Of a stretch of DNA of 64,000 bases, positions 22,345-34,400 are shown piece after piece. Location: positions 56,672,053 through 56,736,052 of the forward strand of contig OX457027.1 of NCBI GenBank assembly GCA_949752745.1. The letters run 5' to 3'. Origin of the DNA: Protula sp. h YS-2021. Lineage: Eukaryota > Annelida > Polychaeta > Sabellida > Serpulidae. The notes below the pieces were generated by a model that saw only the letters and a program-made list of their open reading frames with translations, did not search any database and was not told the origin of the DNA. The first letter of the stretch is position 1, and each line of letters begins with the position of its first letter. The position numbers and the translations under genes are program-made.

Positions 22345-23054
22345 GGGTACATGTCATTTGACCAACGGTCGATTGACCAACGGTCATTTGACCAACGGAC
22401 AATTGACCAACGGTCGATTGACCAACGCCTTAATGGAAAAACGACCATTTGACCAACTTTTTATTTTTTAAGTTATTTCAGCCTTTATTCATCAAATTGT
22501 TTTTTTTTATTTACTGCACATTATCACGTAATTGAGGCAAGGATATAGGTCAAAGTGACACCTCTGCCTTATCTGGATTATAATTAGTGTGTGTGGGTTA
22601 AGAGGGGCAAATACTGAGGTAACTATTCACACTCGAGATGACATCTGAGACTAATCCGGATTATAATGGCCTTTGCATAAGTTAAGAGGCTAGTAGGCTA
22701 GTTGTAAAACAAACGCGAGGGAGATTATATCTCTACCTAATCCGGATTATAACCCCTTTGTAGAAATGAAGAGTGGGGGCATATTAGAATGACAACATTG
22801 CAGTACCTTTGACACCCAGTGGCAGTGATTGGGTTTGATGGTTTCCATATTATAAATCCCCTCTTTAAATGCACAGTACCCGTGACGCCCATTGACACTT
22901 ATTAGTTTAAGTGGTTTTAATATGACACCTGAGAATTTATGATAAAGAGTGATAAAGTTCAAAATAATTTTTCTTAGTGAAAAATGGGTCAAATGGTCAT
23001 TTTTTTAAATTAAGGTGTTGGTCAATCGACCGTTGGTCAATTGGTATAGTACCC
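22345..23054. mobile_element. 710-bp TIR element with iterated GACCAACGG motif, 9-bp TSD
   Basis: It begins GGGTAC and ends GTACCC. Left terminus: five TTGACCAACGG-type iterations (22362-22457). Right terminus: the inverse iterations TTGGTCAATCGACCGTTGG (23024-23042). The 9-bp direct repeat GATGGCTTC flanks it (22336-22344 and 23055-23063). The interior is AT-rich with no transposase. The TSD length suits Mutator-like elements; family assignment is inference. Confidence 0.8.
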
Positions 23055-23143
23055 GATGGCTTCTACGTCTACAAGATGCTTTACTCAAATGAATAAGTGT
23101 TAAGAAATTAAATACACACCTCAGTTTTAACCTGCGTCGCTGT

Positions 23144-23149
23144 TATAAA
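23144..23149 (+). promoter_or_regulatory. TATA-like box of SDR gene C
   Basis: TATAAA within a block shared with gene B (CGCTGTTATAAA, then GCAGAGGTTGGCTTT). It lies 131 bases before the ATG, farther than in gene B because of about 54 extra bases in the leader. Confidence 0.45.
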
Positions 23150-23274
23150 AAACTGACCTCTGAGGCGATGCCGCAGAGGTTGGCTTTAGGACAGTAACGA
23201 ACAAGTTCAGGTTAAAATCTAGACCGGCAAGCGTCGTTAATAAACTAGAGTGAATTTAGTTAAAATCTTGTAAG

Positions 23275-26200
23275 ATGGCTTTGCAAGGAGCTTTGACAAA
23301 TTTAGTACCAAAGTCAGTGTTCATAACTGGAGCCAACAGAGGGATAGGTTTGAATTTTGTGAAGCATCTTCTTGATCTACCCAAACCACCATGTCACATT
23401 TTCGCTGCCTGCAGAGATCCGTCCAATGCTAAGGTATACTTATCGTACTAGGTTTTGCGAATAAAATGCGGAAGAATTTTGAATTTCGACTGCAAGGGAA
23501 CAGGGTAAAAAAATGAAAGAAATGATACTAAAAATATAGCAAAAACAGCTCATAATCGGAACATAAAAGAAATTGGAACTTAAATTATTTGTTAGATCTT
23601 TTAATAACTTAAAAAACATACCAGTTTGTTAAAGGCACGATTGCTCTTAATTGGTGCAAGGGAAATTTGACATGTAGGCGAAATCTCTCTATCTCTGTCC
23701 TTTCTTTTATAAACCAAGTCACACTTTGGGTGCTTCGAATAAAATGCGAAAGAATTTTGAATTTCGAATGCGAGGGAACCGGCAAAAAATGAAAGAAGTG
23801 ATAGAAAACATATGGTAAAAACAGCTCATACTCGGAACATAAAAGAAATTTGAATTCGAAACCATTTGTTAAACTTTTAATTAATTTTTAAAAGAGCAAG
23901 TGCGGGTTGTTAAAAGCATAATTTCTCTTTGCGGCAGGTGAAATTTGTTATTTAAGCGAAATCTCTTTATCAGTTCACTCATTTTTCACTCTGAATTAAA
24001 TAATGTGGTATATCTCCCTGTCAGCTACGAAGCCTCACATTGTTCCGCTAAAAGGGGTTAACTTCATATCTTCGGAGGCACAAAACCTGCACACCGGTCA
24101 ATGTTATTCACCCATTTACTGTAAGTTCGTGAAAAACAAAACAAAAAAACCCCTCTTGCAAAGCAGGTACAATGTTAAATGGGCTGCATATCTTTTTAAG
24201 CCCCAACCCTTCGGATTGGGACCTATAAGTTTGGGGTGTCCGTCCGTCTGTCTGTCCGTCTGTCCACTTTATACCCCTATGAATTTGGGGGCGGTTGGGG
24301 CCTGCGTGTGTTTCACAAATACTTACTTGTTTTCTTCGTTGAAGTGTATAAAAGTAAGCTTCATCAGTCACCTGTCAAATGTTTATGTTCAGGGCTTTAA
24401 ATGCCCTCTGACTAAAGTCAAGTGACCAAAGTTTAAATATTCACAATGTGTAACCGTATATTTTAGATGTCTGTTATGTTATCCATCCCCCCTCCTCTTG
24501 TTGCTTTTCTGTTTTATTTAAAATATCCTATTGCTTCAGACTGTAATGCTTAACCTGAAGGTCAGTTTTAAAAATTGACTTTTTATACCCCTTTGAACCT
24601 GGGGGCGGTTGGGGCCTGCTCGTGTTTCACAAGTATTTGCTTGTTTTTTTTCTGAGCGATCGGTTGGTTCGAAATTTGCCCGATTGTTTTGAAATGTGGC
24701 ATGAATGTTGCCTGCGTAATCCTTGACACGTGTTGTTCTGTTTATTTTGTTAGCCCCATCTTCTAAAGAAGCAGGGGCTATAGCAGTTTTTGAAAGTGTG
24801 TGCGTGTGTACGCTTTTAAGTTGAAAAATCGTATATCCTCCCAGATGTTTAGCCTGAATGTCTTGCAATTATGGTAGCGTACATAAGTACCTACCTGGCT
24901 ACTACTTTTTCTTTTCTTTTTTATGTATTTCAATCAAAATTTGCAGAATTAAAGGATAACTATAATGACTATCATTTCATATATGCCGATGGCTCCAAAC
25001 ATAAGGACAAGACTGCAGCAGCTATTTTCACAGAAAATAATTCACTGAAAAAACCCAGGCTCCCTGATGGGTCTTCTATTTTCTCTGCAGAAGTTAGAGC
25101 CCTGCAGCTAGCTATACAAATTGTCAAGATTAGCCGTTACAAAAAATTCATAATCTGTGTGGACTCCATGTCAGTGCTAGAATCGCTAGAAAACCTACAG
25201 GTATAAAAGCCACTAATTTTGGACTTGATAGAAAAACATGAAGAAGTGGTAAAAGCTGGCAAAGAGATAATATGTTGCTGGGTACCGAGCCACGTTGGAA
25301 TCCCAGGCAACGAGGCAGCGGACAAAGGCGCCAAATAAGCGTTAAACCAAGATTGCTCAGATTTCCTCATACCGTCACCAGATTTTAAGTGCCATATTTC
25401 TAGATATGTCAAAAACCTATGGCAACAACATTGGGATGAACTAACCAACAATAAGCTGTACCAAATTAATCCTGTGGTGAGACGCAAATTGCCCTCCCCT
25501 AATAGTCTCCGCAACGATATGGTAATACAAAGATTAAGAATAGGACATTCTTACACCACTCACAAACACCTCTTAAGAGGTGAACCACAACCCGAATGTA
25601 TAACTCGTCAGGAACGGTATACAGTGAAACATATCTTGATAGATTGTAAAGACTTCAATCACATTCGTTCCCGTTATTATAAAGTTGACTCTATGAGAGA
25701 GCTCTTTGAAAAAGTAAATTCTAACAACTTCTTAGAATTTTTAAAAGAGATTAACCTGTATTTGTATGTATAGATTACCATTAATTCTAGCGTTTTAGTG
25801 TTTTTAAGATTTTATCTTATACTGACTTTTAATCAGTAAAGTATAAATGCGACAAAGTTACCAGGAATGACACAGTATGACCTGCAATAGGTTGGCGGTG
25901 TCGTTAAACCAATCAAATAAGTAACTAACTCTTTTTTTTTTTTTGGCGATTCACCAAAAAAACAAAATGGCAGAAATATTTACCAATAACCATACTTCCT
26001 TAAAACGCATCTCCTCCTAGGGTTTTGGTGGAAACATTCTAAAATTTTGGTGAAAGGTGAAGCAGGCGTTATCACCTACCTGATTATTACTTTTTTCGGT
26101 AATTGGCCATTAAAAAAAATGGCGAAAAAAAGCAAACAATTTTTCCCCTACAAATCTTAACTATCTACAGGGAAATAGTCTTACTGTCTTGAAATTTTAA

Positions 26201-28341
26201 GCGAGATGGAGCAAGCGTTACTTCCTATCTGGCTATTACTTTTTTTTTGGTGATTGGCCAAAACTTGGCGAAAAACCAAAAAAAAAAATTCAGTTAAACC
26301 TTGAATTACTGCTGGAAAACAGTCTTTGTGACTTCAAAGTTGAGCTAAAGGTAGAAGGCATTATCACCTACCTCGCTGTTCCTTGTTTTCGTGATTGGCC
26401 AAAAAAGTTGCGAAAAAAAATTTTTTTTAGTAAAATCTCAAAAAATTCCAGGAAAATAGTCTTACTGTCTTGAAATTTGAAATTTAAGTAAGTTAGCAAG
26501 CGTTACTATCTGGCTATTACTTTTATGATGATTGGCAACAAAATTGGCGAAAAGTTTAGCGACCCCCCCCCCTCCCCCCTCTAAAAGACAATAAAATCTT
26601 GATGAACTGGTGTTTGACCAAAAAAAAAAAAAATGGCGAAAATTTTGGCAAAACACACACAAAAAATCCGTAAAATCTTGGCGAAAAACTAAAAAAAAAA
26701 AGTTTCCTTAAAATCATAACTAAGTCCAGGAAAACAGTCTTATTGTCTTGAAATTTTAAGTAACGGTAGCAGGCAATATTACTTGACTGGCTATTACTTT
26801 TTTGGTGATTGGCCAAAAAAATCGGCGTAAATTTTGTTTAGATATTTTAAATATAGCTTGTATATGGACCAATGAAGATCCCTATTGTTTATTAGCCCAT
26901 ATCCGACCAGGGACAGTGGCTCAGCTTGACTTGGAAATTTTCTTATTTGTACCATTATCAAGTTTGCTTAACATATGGCTTGTGAACCCTCTCTAGCCTG
27001 CAATTCTTTACCAGTTACTAAGATATTTCGGATATAGCTGGTGTATAGAGCAATGAAGATCCCTATTGTATATGAGCCATAAGGACAGTGGCTCAGCTGG
27101 ACTTTGACATTTGCATATTTCTACCATTATCAGGTTTGGTGACATGTGGCTTGTGAACACTCTCTAGCCTACAATTCTTTACCAATTACTAAGATTTTTC
27201 AGATATAGCTATTATATATTATAGACTAATAAAGATCCGTATTGCTTATCAGCCATATCCGATCAAGGACAGTGGCTCAGCTGAACTTTCTCGTGGTATA
27301 TGTTTTTTTTTGTTCATCTTAAAGCACTGCCACCCTTTTTAGGCCCCAACCCTTTGGATTGGAGCCTATAGATTTGGGGTGTCCGTCAGTCTGTCTGTCC
27401 GTCCGTCCGTCTGTCCGTCATCGCTTTATACCCCTATGAATTTGGGTGCGGTTGGGGCCTGCTTGTGTTTCACAAATACTTACTTGTTCTTTTCGGTGTT
27501 AAGGATTGGAGTGAGCCTGTGACTGGCCTCAAACCTACTATTTTCCTTGTTTCGAATGTTCCGGCTGGCTGAGGGCTTTGCATCTCTGATGCCTATGTTT
27601 TAGTATTTATATTATTTGCTTTTATTGTATAGACATGCTTTTAGATTGAACACTGCTTTAATATCCAACACACATTTTTAACCTTTTATCCGTTATGAAC
27701 CTGTGGAGACATAATATAATGGCCGTGTCGTTAAAAAACCATATAACTAACTAACTAAACCCACAGGGGGGAATAGATGCGATCGACCGTGTGTCGGTCT
27801 GTCATCAACAGCTTGTTAACACGATAACTTAAAAACTGCTGTACGGATTATAATGAAACTTAGTATGTAGCTTCTATGGGAACAAACACAGATCGATATT
27901 ATAAATGGGCCCGGTTCGTCCAAGGAAAATGCACCAGCTGGACTGAGAAAATGTCAGCTCTTCATTGACTATTGATGGCCGTGTTTAACTGTGGGGGAGG
28001 GGTTGGGCTGTGGAGAATATGTGGGCTATGCAAACTGCTGAAGTTTTGTTTGTCAATATGTTACCCATTTTGGTGAAATCGCCAAGCAACGATACAACTG
28101 CCAAATAAAAATAAACAAATAAGTATTTGTGAAACACAAGCAGGCCCCAACCGCCCCCCCAAATTCATAGGGGTGTAAAGCGATGACGGACAGACAGACG
28201 GACAGACACCCTAAACCTATAGGCCCCAATCCAAAGGGTTGGGGTCTAAAAAAAAGCTTCCCCGCCGGCCCCGGTATGCACCGCTTGCCCCTCCTTCGGT
28301 CTGCAAAGTTTTATTTGGCAACTTGGTGCTATTTCAGAATG

Positions 28342-28430
<89 letters not shown>

Positions 28431-31400
28431 TGCCCAAAAACATCTCCACTGAGATATTTTTTGCACAGCCTAATGGCAAATATACAGCACACTGCCCTTT
28501 CTTGCTTACTTTCTAGTCTGTCGGTAATGGAGACATCAATGGCGCGTTTGTACTTGTTAGATACATCATAATGTGCGTCTACCTTATAAGGGCTTCAATT
28601 GCCAAATTTCAATGTTCATCTTAGTATAAATGAAATGTGTATGAATTCCGAAAAAAAATTCCCTGACCGTCTGAAGAGCGAGTTCGCGTAACAAGGTTGT
28701 GGCGGAGACAAAAAAGAACAAGTAAGTATTTGTGAAACACAAGCAGGCCCCAACTGCCCCCCTCCCCCAAATTCATACGGGTATAAAGCGATGACGGAGA
28801 GACGGACGGACAGACGGACGGCCCAAACCTATAGGCCCCAATCCGAAGGGTTGGGGCCTAATCACAGGGAAACACCTAACCGAATCGTACGAATTCAACA
28901 AACTATGAGGACTCATATACCCGAATTGTAATAAGTATGGAACAAGCTAAATGTTACGAGTACATGTTAAAAAAATTCACCCATTTTGCATCTTGCAGCT
29001 ATTTGAGTATATTTTTCCAGTCAACATAAAACTCATTAAATTTTTAAACTGATTTCGGTCACGTGATATTTAAAGCCCAGAAATAACTAAACAATAAGCC
29101 AATTCGCACTTTTGACTTTTGCCGAAAAGTTTTTGCGTTTCGGATGAATTCAGGTGGGATAACGATATAAAGAAACAATTAAGTATTTGTGAAACACACG
29201 CAGGCCCAAACCGCCCCCCAAATTCATAGGGGTATAAAGCGATGACTGACAGACGGACGGACAGACACCCCAAACCTATAGGCCCCAGTTCGAAGGGTTG
29301 GGGCCTAATTATGGCGCACAGGTTTTATGGTCAGATAACAATTTTTTACTGAGAAAAATATGTGTGTTCTTGAGATCAGGATACCGAATCCCTCATTATC
29401 GCCGACAACAAAAACAAATCCACAGTTGCAAAATCACGCTTTACTCTGGTTTGGGAGTTTCGCTGAGGTCGAAAATAATGCGTCAGGGTACTTCTCAGTG
29501 TGCTTTTAAAGAACAAGTGGATTTTTGGCCAATTTGGCCAAGATCACGTGACCGAATCTGGCCAAAATGGCCAAAAGGCACATCTACAAGTCGAGACCTT
29601 TCAAATCAGCCTAACATCAAGTCTCTAGGCCTATGCGTTCTCGAGATATCGCCCGTACAAACACACATCGATTTTTTGCGTTTTTTTTGGCCAATTTGGC
29701 CAAGATCACGTGACCGATTTTGGTCAAAATGGCCTAAAGGCACATCTATAAGTCGAGACCTTTAAAATGAGCCCAACATCAAGCCTCTATGCCTCTGCAT
29801 TCTCGAGATATCGCCTGTACAAACACAAGTCGATTTTTGCGTTTTTTGGCCAATTTGGCCAAGATCACGTGACCGAATTCGGCCAAAATGGCCAAAAGGC
29901 ACATCTACAACACGAGATCTTTCAAATGAGCCTAACATCAAGTCTCTAGGCCTCTGCGTTCTCGAGATATCGCCTGTACAAACACAAGTCGTTTTTTTTT
30001 TTTGCGTTTTTGGCCAATTTGGCCAAGATCACGTGATCGAATTTGGCCAAAATGGCCAAAAGGCACATCTACAAGTCGAGACCTTTCAAATGAGCCCAAC
30101 ATCAAGTCTCTAGGCCTCTGCGTTCTCGAGATATCGCTTGTGCAAAAAAGCGATGACGGACGGACAGACGGACAGACAAACATCCCAGGTCTATAGGCTT
30201 AAAACCATCAGAGCGTGCTCTTTCTTGATGGGTCTTCGTCTAACCACTTGAATCGATAGCTCACTCGCTAAGATGTTGGACTGATAAACACGAGTCTGGA
30301 TTCAAGACTCGCCGAGGGCGAATTTTTTCATTGTCTGCCATTGTCAGTTTTACAGGCAATGTTTATAATTCTGCCTCCTACAGAAGCATTGTTTTGCGCT
30401 GCGGCCTGCGGAGCAGTAGGTTGTGAATACATAATGCATTATATAACTTCAATGGAGTTGTAGTATTTTTGTTATCGGTTCGGTAAAAACTGGTTAAATA
30501 TTTTTCTTATTTAACAGATAGCTTTAAGAGAAACAAACACACACACACCAAACCCGTCCGATTACTTTTGATAGCAGTGTTACTCGTGAGGCCTACCAAA
30601 TGCAGATTTTGTCGAAATTCGTCAGTTCCTCCCTTTTCGTAATGTCTTGGTTTCGCGGCTACATTCTTGTTAGAAAGTATTGTACTTTTTTGGTTGAAAA
30701 TTCCCAAAATTATACTTTTTTCTCCTTCAATACACATTTTTTGATACTTTTTTTCAGCCGGTTTAACAAATAAACCAATTAAGGCTCTGCCGCCTCTGCT
30801 ATTACAGAATCATAGAACAAAGAAGTAGGATGTTGAGATTCATGTAGAGAACTGGAAAATTCTGCCACACAATTAGTACGAGGTTTTGCAGAAAGAAAGA
30901 GATAAAGATTCTTCAAAGAAACGCCATATCACCGCAGCTTTTTACCTTATGAGCCAAATATAGAACCTTCTGAACGCATTCGGCATTTCACGTCTTTAGT
31001 CTTTTCATATCGAGTCTATTTTTGTAGTTCTACCTTAGCACATGCATAAAATAGCCACCGATCCCATCCCGAGGACCTTAATTTCAGTCCAACTTAGGCT
31101 TATTAGACCCATTGATTGAGTCTTCAGTTTTCGTTGTGATACATGCTATACTCGGTATGATGTGCATCCAAAGGTTGCCAAGAAGCATATGTCATGTGGA
31201 AATCCTATGATTGCACGTCTGCGGGGGACTTAGTCGGTTTTACTGACACACTTGTTTCATTTTCTTTCAGGAGTTAGAAGCAGTGGCGGCAAAGAAGTCG
31301 AACGTACACGTCCTCAAACTAGGTAAGTGTGGTTAGGCCCCAGTTATCATGGTTTCGCGCAATTATATAGATCATTGAACCTAGTGTAAAACCCAAATGT

Positions 31401-34400
31401 GCCCTCCCAGCCCCCCCCCTCCCCCCGCCCCCCCCCCCCCCCAGGCTTAGGCGCCTCGTTTTCTTCCAGCGTACACGGATCAAAGATAATTAATTCGAAA
31501 ACGAGTCTTCAGTTTAAAATTTCTTTGATGCTAAACATTCTGAGATGGCACATTGAGTATGTAAAGAAAAAACGCTGGTACTGCAGTGGATTAGCCAACC
31601 ATGGCATTGATGGGCTAATCCTCGATACTGCTAAAGATAAGGTTTGTGCACCAATGGTTTGGATGCTTTTAGTCTTTGGTTCTGAGTAGTAAACCGTTTG
31701 TACGGATTTACTTCAGGGAAAATCCGGACTACCCAATCAAATGAAAGCGGCGTGCTTTTTGTAGCGGAGAGGACGCTTTCTTGGGAAGGAGGGGAGGGGG
31801 GGTGGGGGTGGGGGGTGAGATAGTCATTTTAGTCCTTTTCTAAAAAAAAAAAAAAATTGCTCCGGCTGTGCTTTGCAGCCTGCCTCCAACAGGCATTGTC
31901 GGTCAGGTTGCTCCCTTTTCGCCTTTAAGGGCTCGTAGACACCAAACGCGTAAGAAAGCCGCCTTGCTGTAAACAAAGTGAGTGCCTGCTTAAACGTGTC
32001 AGCGCGCCGTATGCTTGTGTAATTTTACCTGGCCCGCTTCATTTTTTTTTTTTTTAGAACTGGGCCACATGTTAAGCACCCGCCAACGAATAATTGTTTG
32101 TGGTCATGTCAGTAACGAAACTACTTGATGGGTTATTTTGCAGACACATTCATTCTTAAATTGACAGAACCAAGGTTATAGCTAAAATATGTGTTATTCG
32201 AAAACGAAACGAACAGTAATGTTATCTACAAGAACATATGCCATGCCTTTTCATGTGCCCGTTTCGATATCGTCGCGGATGTATTGCGAGAACACAAACG
32301 CAGGGTCTAGCGTTTATATCACCAGCCTTTTATATATTAAAACCTGTCTATTTTGTTGAATGTGAAAGTGAAAGATGGTGCATCACTGCAACTTTTACTT
32401 TCACATTTAACAAAATAGAAAGCACTTACCGAGAACTGGTGGCGTGTTAAAAAGCGGACACTTCTCAAAGGAACAACAAAGCCCAAGGCATTCATGTAAC
32501 AGGACTTCAGATAAAACACATAGAACCTGAATATTGCTGAGTCATTGAAGAATACTTTTCTTTTTGTTGAAATGAAACTGCTGAGTCACAGATAGTTATT
32601 TTGAACCGTTCTTCTTGTTGACATTACAGAGGTCACCGACTACAGCGCACTGCCGGAAGTGGTATCGCAGGTAGAGCGGGTGGTGGGGGAGGAGGGTCTG
32701 AATCTGCTTATCAACAATGCAGGTATTCTCAAGAGGTGAGTCTATCCTACATACAGCTGATAACGCCATTGCCGGTAGTGATATAAGAGGAAGCCCAATC
32801 AACGTCCAGCTTTTACCTGAGGAGACAGTGGCCATTTCAAATAGCACTATCAGTGGCTCGATTAAAAAGTATCCAACGATTTTGTACTGAGTGTGTGAGT
32901 CATGGTGGCCCGTGTCTTTGATGGAGATTTGAAAGAAATTTTGGGGCGGGGGCAATTTCCCAAGAACAGAATTTAATGTGCCTTTTGTATTTGTATGTTT
33001 GTTTATAGTGACAAGTTGGAGACCATCAGTCCTGAAGCGATGCGGGAACACTTCGAAGTAAACACCATTGCCCCACTGATGCTTACTAAGGTATCTTGCA
33101 AAGCGCCTTCCCTAACCTCTCCCCCCCCCCCCCCTCTCCACCGTCCAAAAGAGATGCCTGGCTTTTTTGCAATGCACTGATTATTATTTTCTTTTATACA
33201 GTACTCTCTTTTTAAAAAGCATAATAATTGAAAAAGTAGAAAGTTATTAATCTGAATGATATTTTTTGTCGTTGAAAAGAACTGTGCATGGGCAAACATA
33301 TAAATACACATTCATTTTCAGAAATTCGTGTTTTTTTTCAGGCTTTTCTGCCTCTGTTGAAGAAAGCGGCCAAAGGGCCCGTGAACGCGAGTACGGCGTG
33401 TATAGCCAATGTGAGCAGTAAGGTGGGCAGCATCGGGGACAACACGAGTGGCAATATGTACGCTTACCGTTCCAGCAAGGTACGTGATACCCACTCTATT
33501 AAAACCAACCTGGCGCAACGTTTTCCTGGTCCTATAATTTAATTGGTAGAAACTAATGGGTATTTTGAACAGAACAGTGCCCAACAGAATACTTGTATTT
33601 AACTACTCTGTCTGGCAGAGAGAAACATTTTGATGTCAAGCAGACAGAGATAACAATGAGTGTCATAACTAATGTTTGCTTTTCGACCCTCGCTAAGCCT
33701 CTGCTCAAATATACTCCGAGTGATTTATTTCGTAAGTTAAACGACACCCCGATAAAGTCTGTTTGTATACATTTTTTTCTACAGCAAATACAAAATCAGG
33801 AACGCATTCACATATAAATATGTACATGTTTTTACACCTAGAGGCTTCTAATAATCATTTGAATCTTCAGTTGAATTAGAGATATAACTTAATACTTTAC
33901 AAGCACCGGTAGTTGCTGAGCGATATCTGTAAAAATATCGATAATTTGGAATTGATTTGAAGATATTGGCCAAATGGCGGCATTTTTTTTTTTAATTTAT
34001 GGTAGCCGATTTTTCAAATACTTGCCCTACACTTCTGATTGCATTGCTTTTATATTTTTTGCATATCCCTATGTAGTTCTGTGTGGAACATTTATTTGTT
34101 TTGGCAATGGGCCGAAAATTAACCGAATTTTAAAACTTTCGAAGGCCATTTTCCAAAATGCTTTTCCTCCTACAATTATTCTTTGAATTTTTGCTTAATT
34201 TTAAGAAAAATGTTCTTCATATAATCTTTTGTTAAAAAAAGTAGCAATTGGGACAAATTCATATCTTTAAAAAATTTCCAGTGACCAGTTTTCAAATGTT
34301 CACCAGGGGTAACACGTGTTTAAAAGGACAAAAAGGATTTCTCAGATTTATTTTGTTATCGCCTTACGTCTTCTTATTCTTCTTTTTTTATCTTCTCACT

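Noticed and set aside
28183..28571. Tyr-Ile repeat frames on both strands
   Set aside because: Pure translation of the (AT)n microsatellite at 28347-28426.
28117..29310. Classical Helitron ends (5' TC, 3' CTRR) for the hairpin repeats
   Set aside because: The 3' side ends CTAA after a hairpin, but no consistent 5' TC or A/T target was seen, so only a pearl/Helentron-like label is used.
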